Origin: Undibacterium sp. 5I1 | GTDB taxonomy: Bacteria; Pseudomonadota; Gammaproteobacteria; Burkholderiales; Burkholderiaceae_D | DNA length: 64,000 nt | Direction of reading: 5' to 3' | Assembly (NCBI RefSeq): GCF_034314085.1 | Contig: NZ_JAVIWI010000001.1 | Coordinates: forward strand, 372,001 to 436,000 | In this document: positions 1 through 8,805 of the stretch, piece by piece | Numbering within the stretch: the stretch's first letter is position 1 | How the letters are laid out: the number at the start of each line of letters is the position of its first letter | Position numbers and translations under genes: made by a program | Notes under the pieces: generated by a model | The model's database searches: none | Told to the model about the DNA's origin: nothing | What the model saw: the letters and a program-made list of their open reading frames with translations, nothing else

Positions 1-961
1 CCGGCATCAACTGTTCGGCATCGTCCATGATGAAGACGCGTTTGACATATAGCTTGATACCGCCGCGTTTGTTACGATCCCACATGTCGAACGGTGCACG
101 GGCAGGGATGTACAGCAATTGCGTGTATTCGCTGCGACCTTCCACACGGTTATGCGTGTGGGTCAGCGGGGCGCTGTAATCGTGTGAAATATGTTTATAG
201 AACTCATCATATTGCTCAGGCTTGATGTCGCTCTTGCTGCGTGCCCACAAAGCGCTGGCCTGATTGATTGTTTCGAGTTCGTCTTTAGTAACTTGTTCTT
301 TTTTCTCTTCGTCCCACTCTTCTTTTTGCATCAAGATCGGCAAAGAGATATGGTCGGAGTAAGTACGGATTACCGACTTGAGTTTCCATGAAGAGAGGAA
401 ATCATCTTCACCTTCGCGCAGATGCAAAGTGATTGAAGTGCCACGATCGGCTTTCGTAATATCTTCTACACTAAAGTCGCCAGCGCCTTCAGATTCCCAG
501 CGTACGCCAGCGTCGGCGGCAGTGCCAGCACGACGTGATTCAACGGTGATTTTGTCCGCAACGATAAAGCCAGAGTAGAAACCCACACCAAATTGGCCAA
601 TCATAGCAGCATCTTTTTGCTGGTCGCCAGACAGTTTGCCAAAGAATTCTTTCGTGCCTGACTTGGCAATGGTACCTAGATGCGCAATGGCTTCTTCGCG
701 TGTCATACCGATGCCGTTGTCGGCGATGGTGATGGTGCGTGCAGCTTTATCGAAGCTGACTTTGATCTTGAGCTCAGGATCACTTTCATACAAGGCGGCA
801 TTGTTGATCGCCTCAAAACGCAGCTTGTCGGCAGCATCAGATGCGTTAGAGATCAATTCGCGCAAGAAAATTTCCTTGTTGGAATACAGCGAGTGGATCA
901 TCAATTGCAGCAGTTGTTTGACTTCGGCTTGGAAGCCCATTGTTTGTTTTTGGTCGGACAT
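1..961 (-). CDS. htpG: Molecular chaperone HtpG (Hsp90), N-terminal part
   Basis: Bacterial Hsp90, a cytosolic ATP-dependent chaperone that works as a dimer with the DnaK system. About 320 residues from the N-terminus are present; the rest runs off the left edge. The translation starts [14 protein letters not shown] and carries the GHKL ATP-binding motifs in order: the ELISNASDA helix, DNGIGM, and GQFGVGFYS at the lid, then SDHISLPI at the end of the N-domain and the start of the middle domain. The start at 961 is supported by an AGAGGGAA ribosome-binding site just upstream (minus strand). No clear sigma-32 promoter could be read in the roughly 100 bases upstream. Identity is near certain. 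Confidence 0.97.
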   Translation of the reverse strand, partial: MSDQKQTMGFQAEVKQLLQLMIHSLYSNKEIFLRELISNASDAADKLRFEAINNAALYESDPELKIKVSFDKAARTITIADNGIGMTREEAIAHLGTIAKSGTKEFFGKLSGDQQKDAAMIGQFGVGFYSGFIVADKITVESRRAGTAADAGVRWESEGAGDFSVEDITKADRGTSITLHLREGEDDFLSSWKLKSVIRTYSDHISLPILMQKEEWDEEKKEQVTKDELETINQASALWARSKSDIKPEQYDEFYKHISHDYSAPLTHTHNRVEGRSEYTQLLYIPARAPFDMWDRNKRGGIKLYVKRVFIMDDAEQLMP

Positions 962-1333
962 AATTCCCTCTTACTATTTTTTATGAGTTTAGGACTTTAC
1001 AAAATTACCCTGGCGACCTCATACAGCATCGCCTGACGATCTGCTCATACCGATTTTGTCAGGGCGATTTTGTGCAAGTCCCGACTTGATGAAATCCATA
1101 AAGATTTTGCTTGGCAGTTATGCGGCTAAGTTGGGATATTTCAAGATGTTGATTGCAGCTAATTTATATACTGGGTAGTAGTACAAGGTAAATTAGCCTT
1201 ATTGTCCAATTATTCTCTGGACAATTAAAAATACTCCCCATTTTTTTAATTATTGTTCTAATTAAGCGAATTAGAGAGTTTAGATGGAAAAGACAAAAAT
1301 AGATGCTGAACGTGGGATGTCGTGGCGATTTGT
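962..1333. other. Intergenic region upstream of htpG
   Basis: This 372-base gap between two minus-strand genes holds the presumed htpG promoter region and one copy of the dispersed palindromic repeat (1167-1250). No open frame with a plausible ribosome-binding site is visible in the rest. Confidence 0.5.
1167..1250. repeat. Intergenic palindromic repeat, copy 1 (TTGTCCA/TGGACAA family)
   Basis: Begins TATACTGGGTAG. The core is TTGTCCA (1202-1208), nine bases, then TGGACAA (1218-1224), followed by TTAAAA and ATACTCCCC. It shares core and flanking words with six other copies in this window. Here the ATACTCCCC word lies to the right of the stem in direct orientation, so this copy looks rearranged relative to the others. 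Confidence 0.8.
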
Positions 1334-1822
1334 TTAAAACCGGAGTTCCAGTTTTTCATATGGTTTAATCTGCGACCATATCGCGTTTAGCTCCACTGCT
1401 TGCTGGAATAAGGTGTGTGCCAAACTCTCCGCCGGTACTGCTGGCGCCTCAATATTGCGTGCCTCAGCCGCAGTTTGCAGCCCATAAGCAAACGCGTCGT
1501 GATCAAAATTGCCGCTCCAGAGTTGTGTCTGCAATGCCTCAACAATCGCCTCGGCTTGCACTGCGCCCCGTTCAACATCCCGGCGCTGAGTGTCGTGGGT
1601 CAGCTCCATGACAAACTGTGCATCGGCACCTTGCGCTACCAGACTTAAAAAACCGTCACTGAGTTTCAGCCCGGTTTCCACCACAAAATGCACCAGATCA
1701 TGCGGCAGCACACCTTGGCGCGGCATCTCGATTTCACTAACAGAGCTATCTTGCCGGATGAACCTTAGCAAATCCGATTTTTCCGAGGGCGGGCGCTTGG
1801 TCGCAGTAAGAAGCATGGTCAT
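1334..1822 (-). CDS. Conserved hypothetical protein
   Basis: A 162-residue soluble protein that I do not recognise. It has no signal peptide, no membrane segment and no obvious enzyme motif. The composition is rich in Glu, Gln and Ala with amphipathic stretches (for example around residues 75-110), which suggests a mainly helical cytosolic protein. Codon choice resembles the neighbouring genes, which supports a real gene. It follows cysS on the same strand after a gap of about 100 bases, so it may be read through from cysS but need not be. Function unknown. Confidence 0.6.
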   Translation of the reverse strand: MTMLLTATKRPPSEKSDLLRFIRQDSSVSEIEMPRQGVLPHDLVHFVVETGLKLSDGFLSLVAQGADAQFVMELTHDTQRRDVERGAVQAEAIVEALQTQLWSGNFDHDAFAYGLQTAAEARNIEAPAVPAESLAHTLFQQAVELNAIWSQIKPYEKLELRF

Positions 1823-1922
1823 ATCTAAATTAATCCGTTCGTAGCGCTCTCACCAGAACGGTGATGGTGAAAACCCTAGCATCAGTCAATTGAATCAACT
1901 ACTTAATTATACTGACGAGCGG

Positions 1923-3305
1923 TCAACTGCCGTTTCTAGGTTTTATCTTCATCCCATCTGCTTTATCTTCCACCTCATACCCCAATGTATGCAAGGCTGC
2001 GCGCAGCCGGTCCGCTTCTACCCAGTTCTTTGTAGTGCGGGCAATTTGACGTTGCTCTGCCAGCGCAGTTACCTCGGCGGGTATGGTGAGTATCGCTGGT
2101 TTCCACTCCGCCAATCCCAATCCGAGGACAAGATCAAATTGATCGAGAGTCGCTTTTTTATCTGCGTCGTTCAAATCCGATTTGAGAACTTCCCACACCA
2201 CGACCAGTGCTTTGGGGAGATTCAGGTCTTGATTGATTTCAGTCTGGAAGCGGGTCACATAATTGCTATCAGCCGCGCCACCTTCAGGTAATGCAAAGTA
2301 AGTATCGCGCAATCTGCCCAACGCTGTTTGAGCTGCTTCCAATGCATCCCAGCTAAAATTCATCTGGCTGCGATAGTGTGCTGACAAGCATAAAAACCGG
2401 TATGCCAGCGGATCAATCTCCTGGTCAATCAGAGTTTGCAGACGCAAAAAATCGCCGCTGGATTTAGACATTTTTCCTGCATCGATTTGCAAAAAATAGC
2501 CATGCATCCAGTAGTTAGCAAGACGGGTGCCGTGGCAGGCTTGGTTCTGTGCAATCTCGTTGCTGTGATGAATCGCGATGTGATCTTCTCCGCCGCAATG
2601 GATGTCAAACCACGGTTCCAGATATTTGCTAGCCATCGCAGAGCACTCAATATGCCAGCCTGGAAAACCACGTCCCCAAGGGCTATCCCATTCCATCTGA
2701 CGCTGTTCATTTGCCGGACTGAATTTCCATAGCGCGAAATCGGTGGGGTGTTTTTTTTCACCCAGATCAACACGGATGCCGGCTTCAATACCGTCTCGAT
2801 TGAGTCGTGCCAGGTAGCCGTAATCATCTTGTTTGGATGTGTCGAAATATACGCCGTCGCTGGTGGTGTAGGTGTAGCCTTTTTGTTCTATGGTGGCAAT
2901 AAAGTCGATTTGCTCGGCGATATGATCAGTTGCCTTGCACCAGATGGTAGGGGGCAGCATATTCAGGCTGAGCAAGTCGGCTTTGAACGCGCTAGTAAAT
3001 TTTTCCGCAATGTTCCAGGCAGATTCTCCCACTTTGCGGCTGCCTTTTTCCATTTTGTCTTCGCCATCATCCGCATCGGATACTAGATGACCAACGTCAG
3101 TGATGTTGATGACATGACGGACCTGGTGACCGTTAAATTCTAAGGTGCGACGTAAAATATCTTCAAACAAATAAGTGCGTAAATTACCGATATGCGCATA
3201 GTCATACACGGTAGGTCCGCAGCAATACAGACCAACCCAATCCTGGCGCAGTGGAGTAAATTGGCGAAGCTGACGCTCCCAGTTGTCATAGAGATAGAGA
3301 TGCAT
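1923..3305 (-). CDS. cysS: Cysteinyl-tRNA synthetase, atypical subtype
   Basis: Charges tRNA-Cys with cysteine using ATP (class I synthetase). The 460 residues match the usual length. Seen in the sequence: the HIGH-type motif is HIGN at 38-41, KMSKS is at 278-282, and the zinc ligands expected from the E. coli enzyme are present (Cys29 in YCCGPTVYD, Cys221 in HIECSA, His246/247 and Glu250 in HHSNEIAQ). It differs from the classical proteobacterial enzyme: [19 protein letters not shown] in place of the usual NITDIDDKI region, and [14 protein letters not shown] instead of GGGSDLMFPHHENE. From memory, this pattern resembles synthetases of candidate-phyla-type bacteria, so it may have been acquired horizontally; that is inference. 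Start ATG 3305 has no strong ribosome-binding site. Confidence 0.93.
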   Translation of the reverse strand: MHLYLYDNWERQLRQFTPLRQDWVGLYCCGPTVYDYAHIGNLRTYLFEDILRRTLEFNGHQVRHVINITDVGHLVSDADDGEDKMEKGSRKVGESAWNIAEKFTSAFKADLLSLNMLPPTIWCKATDHIAEQIDFIATIEQKGYTYTTSDGVYFDTSKQDDYGYLARLNRDGIEAGIRVDLGEKKHPTDFALWKFSPANEQRQMEWDSPWGRGFPGWHIECSAMASKYLEPWFDIHCGGEDHIAIHHSNEIAQNQACHGTRLANYWMHGYFLQIDAGKMSKSSGDFLRLQTLIDQEIDPLAYRFLCLSAHYRSQMNFSWDALEAAQTALGRLRDTYFALPEGGAADSNYVTRFQTEINQDLNLPKALVVVWEVLKSDLNDADKKATLDQFDLVLGLGLAEWKPAILTIPAEVTALAEQRQIARTTKNWVEADRLRAALHTLGYEVEDKADGMKIKPRNGS

Positions 3306-3681
3306 AGTGAGTATAAAAAATCGAAAATAAACAGCAGACGTACACCATGATTGCTACAGCTAAAAAACGGTGAATTTTTGGAGTGGTTGTGACTAGATCA
3401 GGATCAACAGCGACAACAAAGCTTGTCACTGCATATGTGTGTACATGACAAGCTGAGTGCGACAAGCAACCGGCGCGCTGTTGCGGATGCGCAGATGGAA
3501 GTAGAGGCGTTTGTCATCGTATTGAATGTGGCTTGCACGGGTAGCTTTGAGTGATCGATAAAAATGAAATGGCAAGCAGGATAAAACCAAGGCATGAATT
3601 TATCACACAATTTGATTGCGTTGATGTGAGTGGACGGCTCGTACTGACTGCTGAGCTAATAAACAACGCTGTTGCAAGATT
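3306..3681. other. Intergenic region between cysS and the TetR gene
   Basis: No convincing gene is seen in these 376 bases; the short minus-strand frame at 3404-3610 has poor composition. A perfect 9-base inverted repeat is present, AGCTTGTCA at 3420-3428 and TGACAAGCT at 3446-3454, with a 17-base loop. It has no T-run, so it may be an operator or a weak hairpin. Confidence 0.4.
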
Positions 3682-4293
3682 TTAAGACTGACCCAAATAA
3701 GCCAAAAACATATCCACCGCAGCCTCTACGATTTGCACTTGAGCAGCCTTATCCAAAGGCGCTTGACCCATGGTGATTTGCGGCCAGAATGCGAAGGTTT
3801 TTAATTGACCTTGTAGCAGGTGGGCTGCAAATATAGGATCGGCCGGTTTGAGTTTGCCATCGGCTTGCGCTGCTCTGATCCAGCCTGTGACGCCTTCTTC
3901 TTTTTCCCCTAATTTTGCGACCATCTCTTGTGCGCGGTCTGGCGCGTGGATGGTGGCCGCAATAGCGACACGTGCCAACGCGATAAAGTGCTCATCATTG
4001 AGCATCTGCATTTTTTCTTGCATCAAGTCGATTAGCTGATCACGCAAGGAGATGTCGGTGCGATAAACCACCTCGCGCTGGCTGGCGCTGTTTTGCCATA
4101 GCTGTAATAAGATCGCAGCGAACAGATCATCTTTGCTGGGGAAATGGTTATAAACCGTGCGCTTAGAAACCTCGGCGCTGGCGGCGATTTTATCCATGCT
4201 GGTGGCTTCAAAACCGTGAGTTCGGAATTCGATAATAGCGGCTTGCAAGATCGCTTCGCGCTTGCGGTCGGTAAGGCGTTTTGGACTTGGCAT
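3682..4293 (-). CDS. TetR/AcrR-family transcriptional regulator
   Basis: A 203-residue DNA-binding repressor type. The N-terminal helix-turn-helix is clear at about residues 11-57, with TSMDKIAASAEVSKRTVYNHF followed by KDDLFAAI, the standard TetR recognition region. The C-terminal ligand and dimer domain has an AefR-like look (VEAAVDMFLAYLG near the end). The gene is divergent from a metallo-beta-lactamase-fold gene and the gap holds two similar palindromes (4349-4395), so it most likely controls that gene and itself. The arrangement recalls ramR/romA of enterobacteria, but the ligand cannot be told. Start ATG 4293. Confidence 0.9.
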   Translation of the reverse strand: MPSPKRLTDRKREAILQAAIIEFRTHGFEATSMDKIAASAEVSKRTVYNHFPSKDDLFAAILLQLWQNSASQREVVYRTDISLRDQLIDLMQEKMQMLNDEHFIALARVAIAATIHAPDRAQEMVAKLGEKEEGVTGWIRAAQADGKLKPADPIFAAHLLQGQLKTFAFWPQITMGQAPLDKAAQVQIVEAAVDMFLAYLGQS

Positions 4294-4348
4294 GGCGGTA
4301 ATGTAGCGTTGAGGTCAAATTGTGGCAAAAAGAGAATTAAATTATTTT

Positions 4349-4395
4349 ACACTAGGTAGTTTACTTTTTAAGAATTTAAAACTACACTGTGTAGT
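4349..4395. promoter_or_regulatory. Pair of TetR-type operator palindromes
   Basis: At 4381-4395 the sequence ACTACACTGTGTAGT is a palindrome with two 7-base arms about a central T. A second, weaker relative, ACACTAGGTAGTTTA, lies at 4349-4363. Both contain the CACTA/TAGT half-site words and fall between the divergent TetR and metallo-beta-lactamase-fold genes. Operator function is inferred from position and symmetry. Confidence 0.6.
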
Positions 4396-4489
4396 GTAAT
4401 TATTGGTATGCGTAGGGTTTTGCCGATAATTTCGGTTCGATGTAATGGTTTGTACTTTCGATTTTATTTTGCTTACAGGACATCTGATT

Positions 4490-5575
4490 ATGGCAATTGG
4501 CACATTTCCGGCGAACGGCTCAAGTAAGGCAGGGTTAAACACTGTTGGCACTGAGAATACTCAAGATAAGATGCGCTATCTGCGGCATGAGGACGGCAAG
4601 TATCGAAATCCAGTACAGATACAAAGGACCAGCTTTTTCAAAACATTGCAAATCGCCTTGACCTTCCTTTTTAATAAACCAGCCAATACCATACCGGCAG
4701 GACAAATCCCTGTACAAACTCTGACGAGTGAACAGTTACTAGCCGCGCCGGATCAATCTTTATTCCGCCTTGGTCATTCCACTTTATTACTAAAACTGCG
4801 CGGTGAGTTTTGGCTGACTGATCCTGTATTTTCCGAGCGGGCATCACCGTTCCAGTGGATGGGTCCAAAACGTTTCCATCAGCCACCGATCAGTATTGCG
4901 GATCTGCCGCCGATCAAGGGCGTGATTTTGTCGCACGATCATTATGATCATCTGGACTATGCTGCAGTGTTACAACTGGCCGACAAAGTCGAACACTTCT
5001 TAACGCCGCTAGGTGTGGGTGATACCTTAATTAAATGGGGTATCGCCGCCAGTAAAGTACAGCAACTGGATTGGTGGCAAAGCACCACTGTTGACGGGAT
5101 TGAATTGACGGCGACGCCAGCACAACATTTTTCCGGTCGCGGTCTCAACGATGGCAATCAAACTCTTTGGGCGTCTTGGGTAATCCGTGAAACCCATGGC
5201 GAGGCCGAGCAGAATCTCAAGCTGTTTTTTAGTGGTGACAGTGGTTATTTTGACGGCTTTAAACAGATCGGCGATAAGTTCGGTCCCTTCGATCTGACTA
5301 TGATAGAAACCGGCGCCTACAATCACCAGTGGCCAGATGTCCACATGCAGCCTGAGCAGACTTTGCAGGCGCATCTGGACTTACGCGGTAAACATTTGCT
5401 GCCGGTTCATAATGGCACGTTTGATCTGTCGCTACATGTCTGGCATGAGCCGTTTGATCGTATTACAGCCTTGGCTGAGGCGCGGAATGTTCCTATCAGC
5501 ACACCGCAAATGGGGGAGCCACTCAGCATGAGCAAGCCACATGCAGGTGAGGCCTGGTGGATATCAGCGAAATAG
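4490..5575 (+). CDS. Metallo-beta-lactamase-fold hydrolase (RomA/NAPE-PLD-like)
   Basis: A zinc hydrolase of the UlaG/NAPE-PLD/RomA branch of the metallo-beta-lactamase fold. The metal motif SHDHYDHLD (HxHxDH) is visible, followed by FFSGDSGYF and a final LLPVHNGTFDL histidine. It starts LGHSTLLLKLRGEFWLTDPVF, typical of this branch. An upstream in-frame ATG at 4445 would add 15 residues, but ATG 4490 is preferred because ACAGGA lies before it. That gives 361 residues and no signal peptide is obvious. It is divergent from a TetR gene. Substrate unknown; phospholipase-D-like activity is only a family guess. Confidence 0.85.
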   Translation: MAIGTFPANGSSKAGLNTVGTENTQDKMRYLRHEDGKYRNPVQIQRTSFFKTLQIALTFLFNKPANTIPAGQIPVQTLTSEQLLAAPDQSLFRLGHSTLLLKLRGEFWLTDPVFSERASPFQWMGPKRFHQPPISIADLPPIKGVILSHDHYDHLDYAAVLQLADKVEHFLTPLGVGDTLIKWGIAASKVQQLDWWQSTTVDGIELTATPAQHFSGRGLNDGNQTLWASWVIRETHGEAEQNLKLFFSGDSGYFDGFKQIGDKFGPFDLTMIETGAYNHQWPDVHMQPEQTLQAHLDLRGKHLLPVHNGTFDLSLHVWHEPFDRITALAEARNVPISTPQMGEPLSMSKPHAGEAWWISAK

Positions 5576-5581
5576 GGTCTA

Positions 5582-7090
5582 TTACTTAATTTCTTTCTCT
5601 AAAAACGCCCACACATCAGGATCAGACATCGCAGCAATGTTGATGCGCATCTTGGTGGAGGGCAGTTGATTGGGGGAGAACAAGCTACCGGGTGCTAGCA
5701 GAAAACCTTGCTCCATTGCCTTCTCGGTCAGTACATTGGTATCGCAGCCGGTATCAGTCCACAAAAACATACCGGCAGGTGTGCGGTAATCAACTTTCAT
5801 CCCGAGATTTTCTACCCGCTTAGTCACATCATCCCGAACAGAATCTAGTTTGACGCGGATGCGGTCGACATGTTTGCGGTAGTGACCTTCCGACAAAATT
5901 TTATACACGACACGCTCACCGATTTCTGTCGTAGTCAGCGTGGATAACATCTTACGGTCAGACAAGCGCACGGCTAATTCATGTGAGGTGGCGATAAATC
6001 CTACGCGCAGATTGGCAGCGAGAGTTTTAGAAAATCCACCCAGATAAATCACACGGTTTAATTGGTCTAAGGCGGCAATGCGGGTCGCCGCTTGTACCGC
6101 GGGACCGGGATGCATGTCGCAGTAAATATCATCTTCCACCACCATAAAATCATGTTCTTCTGCCGTCTTCAATACCTGAAATGCCTTGGCCGCCGACAGG
6201 GACGTGGAGGTCGGATTATGCATGACAGAATTAATGATATAGAGCTTGGGCTTATGCAGCGCCGCCAGCTCGGCTAGCTTGACCACATCGGGACCGTCAT
6301 GCAAGCGTGGTATGCCAATCACTTTGGCACCCAAAATCGCAAATGAGGCAAACATCAAAAACCAGGCGGGATCATCGACAAAAATCGTGTCGCCGGGGCG
6401 GGTAAATTCGCGTGCCACCAAATCCAGCGCCTGCGTCACGCCGGTCGTCATGATGATTTGCTCTGGTGCTGCGGCGATTTCCAGTTCAGCTAATTTCAGT
6501 TGCAGTTGCTGGCGCAGCGGTAAAAATCCCTGTGGCGTACCGTAGTGTAAAAGCAGGTTTTGATTGAGACGGCTGATCGCACGCAAGCCGTTGGCGACCA
6601 GTTCACCATCCAGCCAGTCATGCGGTAGCAGACCGGCGCCCGGCATTTTTTGCGGCGGCAATTGGCGGAACATATTCCGCACCAGCCACACCACATCGAG
6701 TTGTTGCCCTGATGGCAAAGCCTCTGCGGCATTATGAGCGTTATTGCTGTTGATCATCGACGCACGCTCACGCACAAAAAAGCCCGAGCCGCGACGTGAT
6801 TCCAGATAACCCTTGGCGACCAGTCGGTCGTAAGCCTCAACCACTGTAAAGCGAGATACGCGCTGTTCGTCCGCAAACTGCCGGATCGACGGCATCCGCG
6901 CACCGGTGCGTAGCAATTTGTCGTCGATACGGGTAGCAACGTTACGGACAATTTGCTCGACCAGAGAGCCGCCAGAATCGCGCGAAACTATGCTTCGATT
7001 TGTGCTTCCGATTGTGCTCACATTTGTGCCTCGGTTCTTGTCGCCACTCGTACTGCCATTTGTATCGCTATTCCTGCTACCGTTAATCAT
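5582..7090 (-). CDS. MocR/PdxR-family regulator (GntR HTH plus aminotransferase-like domain)
   Basis: A fusion of a GntR winged helix (about residues 40-105: LVEQIVRNVATRI, RMPSIRQFADEQRVSRFTVV) and a class I aminotransferase-like PLP domain. The PLP lysine is likely in GGFSKTLAANLRVG and the Asn/Asp pocket in NSVMHNPTSTSL and VVEDDIYCD. Such proteins sense PLP or an amino-acid adduct; the target here is unknown. ATG 7090 (502 residues) is preferred over the longer frame to 7201, with AGG upstream. The first 35 residues are a low-complexity Ser/Asn/Thr/Gly tract of quasi-repeated codons, not a normal MocR start. It is divergent from the DUF2917 gene. Confidence 0.9.
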   Translation of the reverse strand: MINGSRNSDTNGSTSGDKNRGTNVSTIGSTNRSIVSRDSGGSLVEQIVRNVATRIDDKLLRTGARMPSIRQFADEQRVSRFTVVEAYDRLVAKGYLESRRGSGFFVRERASMINSNNAHNAAEALPSGQQLDVVWLVRNMFRQLPPQKMPGAGLLPHDWLDGELVANGLRAISRLNQNLLLHYGTPQGFLPLRQQLQLKLAELEIAAAPEQIIMTTGVTQALDLVAREFTRPGDTIFVDDPAWFLMFASFAILGAKVIGIPRLHDGPDVVKLAELAALHKPKLYIINSVMHNPTSTSLSAAKAFQVLKTAEEHDFMVVEDDIYCDMHPGPAVQAATRIAALDQLNRVIYLGGFSKTLAANLRVGFIATSHELAVRLSDRKMLSTLTTTEIGERVVYKILSEGHYRKHVDRIRVKLDSVRDDVTKRVENLGMKVDYRTPAGMFLWTDTGCDTNVLTEKAMEQGFLLAPGSLFSPNQLPSTKMRINIAAMSDPDVWAFLEKEIK

Positions 7091-7228
7091 AGGATGCCTG
7101 CCAATCAGATAGGTGTATCGGGAAAAAGACCGTAACAGTGCGTGAATTATCGTTTTTATTGTACTGGTACTGTATTGGTTTTTGCGGCTAGGATAGCACA
7201 ACTCCTACACCAATCCGCAAGGAATGCT

Positions 7229-7603
7229 ATGAAAATTCTCACCGCCAATACATTACTGACGCTACCACCAAATGGCTTGTTATCTGTGTCTGCCGAATCG
7301 GCGCTGTGCTTGCAAATCGAATGCGGTTTGGTGTGGATTACGATCGAGAATGATGCCTATGATTACTGGTTATCGAAAGGGCAGAGTTTGATGATACCGC
7401 CGCTGAAACGAGTGGTAATTGAGGCAGATCGTCAAGCTAGTGAGATCCAAATTTGTCCTGTTATCGAAAATAGCTTGCCTGAGCAAACGCCCTTAACTCA
7501 TCAGAGTTCAGGCTTGGTCTTGAGTAAACAGTTTGAGCCTGCAGTGTCCTTCCGGCGCACCGATGACGCAATCAGGGCGGAAACAATTTGCGACCCGCGG
7601 TGA
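7229..7603 (+). CDS. DUF2917 domain protein
   Basis: A 124-residue small protein of the DUF2917 type, mainly beta. The recognisable part is residues 1-75, with GLVWITIENDAYDYWLSKG and MIPPLKRVVIEA, resembling a cupin-like strand series. The ATG at 7229 follows AAGGA at a good distance. The C-terminal 40 residues are not conserved in my recollection. It is divergent from a MocR regulator, a common pairing in the Burkholderiales, so it is probably controlled by it. Molecular function unknown. Confidence 0.75.
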   Translation: MKILTANTLLTLPPNGLLSVSAESALCLQIECGLVWITIENDAYDYWLSKGQSLMIPPLKRVVIEADRQASEIQICPVIENSLPEQTPLTHQSSGLVLSKQFEPAVSFRRTDDAIRAETICDPR

Positions 7604-7691
7604 GATTGGGGGAGTTGCGAGATGAAGCGGTATGCATAGCGCCCCCCGACGATGCTGAAAATATTTGCCTTATACCCATAAAGAAAAAAGT

Positions 7692-7778
7692 AAAAAATAG
7701 GGGAGTATATGAATAAATATACCTTATTGTCCAAATAATCATTGGACATTAAAAATTACACCCCTCTAGTATATTTTA
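7692..7778. repeat. Intergenic palindromic repeat, copy 2
   Basis: Left part ATAGGGGAGTATAT, core TTGTCCA plus nine bases plus TGGACAT, then TAAAAAT and ACCCCTCT, ending AGTATATTTT. It ends about 20 bases before the LysE start, so it lies in the promoter or leader of that gene. Confidence 0.8.
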
Positions 7779-7796
7779 TTGAATAGGAAGTCCGTG

Positions 7797-8408
7797 ATGC
7801 CGTTTGCTCAAATACAATTTGCTGAAGTGCTGGCTTTTACCACCTTTGCCTGGATCGCTTCTTTTACGCCTGGCCCTAATGTGGCAATCGCTGCAACCAC
7901 TGGTGTTAATCATGGACTGCGTGCCGCCTTACCACAGGTGGCGGGTGTGCCAATCGGCTTTGTGGTGCTGATGTGGGTGGTCGGTTTGGGCGGCATCGCT
8001 ATTTTGCAAGCCAGCCCCTATCTGGTCTGGGGTATGAAGCTGGCGGGTATTGCTTATCTTTTGTACCTGGCTTTTAAGCTGTGTTTCTCACGCCAGTTGT
8101 CGTCCAGCGATGCGATTAAACCTTTAAGTCTTCCGCAAGCTGCATTGTTTCAGATCGTCAACCCCAAAGCATGGATGATGCTGGTTGCCGCGACCTCAAC
8201 TTATGCCATAGGGCATGCTGATTTTGTTGTCCGTATGGCTTGGATGAGTCTGGGATTTACCATTCCGAGTGCGCTGAGTATTCTCGCTTGGGCATGGATG
8301 GGGCAAAGTTTGCGCAACTGGTTGCTAGTCGGTAATCGTCTGAGAAATTTTAATCTCGTGATGGGATTGGCATTAGCGTTGACGGCGATGTGGATGCTGA
8401 CTTTATAA
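7797..8408 (+). CDS. LysE/RhtB-family amino-acid exporter
   Basis: An inner-membrane exporter of amino acids or their analogues. The hallmark TPGPNVAIA is at about residues 26-34 and the family NPKAWMMLVAA segment near 125. Five to six hydrophobic segments can be read, as usual for the family. ATG 7797 (203 residues) follows AGGAAG; an upstream TTG at 7779 is less likely. Length is normal. The substrate cannot be deduced; the neighbouring RidA and aminotransferase genes point to amino-acid metabolism, but no operon is evident. A 12-base tandem repeat follows the stop codon. Confidence 0.92.
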   Translation: MPFAQIQFAEVLAFTTFAWIASFTPGPNVAIAATTGVNHGLRAALPQVAGVPIGFVVLMWVVGLGGIAILQASPYLVWGMKLAGIAYLLYLAFKLCFSRQLSSSDAIKPLSLPQAALFQIVNPKAWMMLVAATSTYAIGHADFVVRMAWMSLGFTIPSALSILAWAWMGQSLRNWLLVGNRLRNFNLVMGLALALTAMWMLTL

Positions 8409-8805
8409 GTGATGACGCAGTCGATGATGTCAGTGACGATATAAGCGACGATATAAGCGACGATATAAGCGACGAATTCTCGCCCAATACCAATTGGCTG
8501 GCAGCGATAGCGTTATTGGCAATCGGCAGACCGATGAAGAATCATCGGTAGTCGTGTTGAAAAGAGACAGGCCTCCAAATTAAATCAAGCGGATCGTCTG
8601 TAATTGGGGGTGTTAATCGGGTGATGAGGGGCTTACAATGGAGGTCTGTCAGTGAAAACAATTGTTCCGCTTCACTCTATAAAATCAGGCACTTGCCTTG
8701 GTTCTCATTAGCAATTTCATCAGGTAGTTTAGTTATTGCCGAGATTGCTTTTTGCATTACATTGCACCGAGTCAGGCATACGCCACAACTTTTTTGGAAA
8801 TCACC
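8409..8805. other. Intergenic region between lysE-type gene and ridA
   Basis: A gap of about 400 bases holding the 12-base tandem repeat at 8435-8475. Frames in the remainder have no supporting start signals and no terminator with a T-run is visible. The ridA promoter presumably lies in the last 150 bases. Confidence 0.4.
8435..8475 (+). repeat. 12-bp tandem repeat (GACGATATAAGC)
   Basis: Three perfect copies of GACGATATAAGC (8435-8470) plus five bases of a fourth, 27 bases after the LysE stop. In the frame one step off the LysE frame the repeat reads Asp-Asp-Ile-Ser and continues open to about 8551. No function is evident. Confidence 0.85.

Noticed and set aside
191..986. Several plus-strand frames inside the htpG region
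   Set aside because: They are shadows of the minus-strand htpG reading frame, which shows all GHKL motifs.
3404..3610. 68-residue minus-strand frame before the TetR gene
   Set aside because: Poor composition (many Cys, Ser), no ribosome-binding site, and it overlaps a palindrome.
5027..5374. 115-residue minus-strand frame inside the metallo-beta-lactamase-fold gene
   Set aside because: Antisense to a gene with clear zinc-binding motifs; no independent support.
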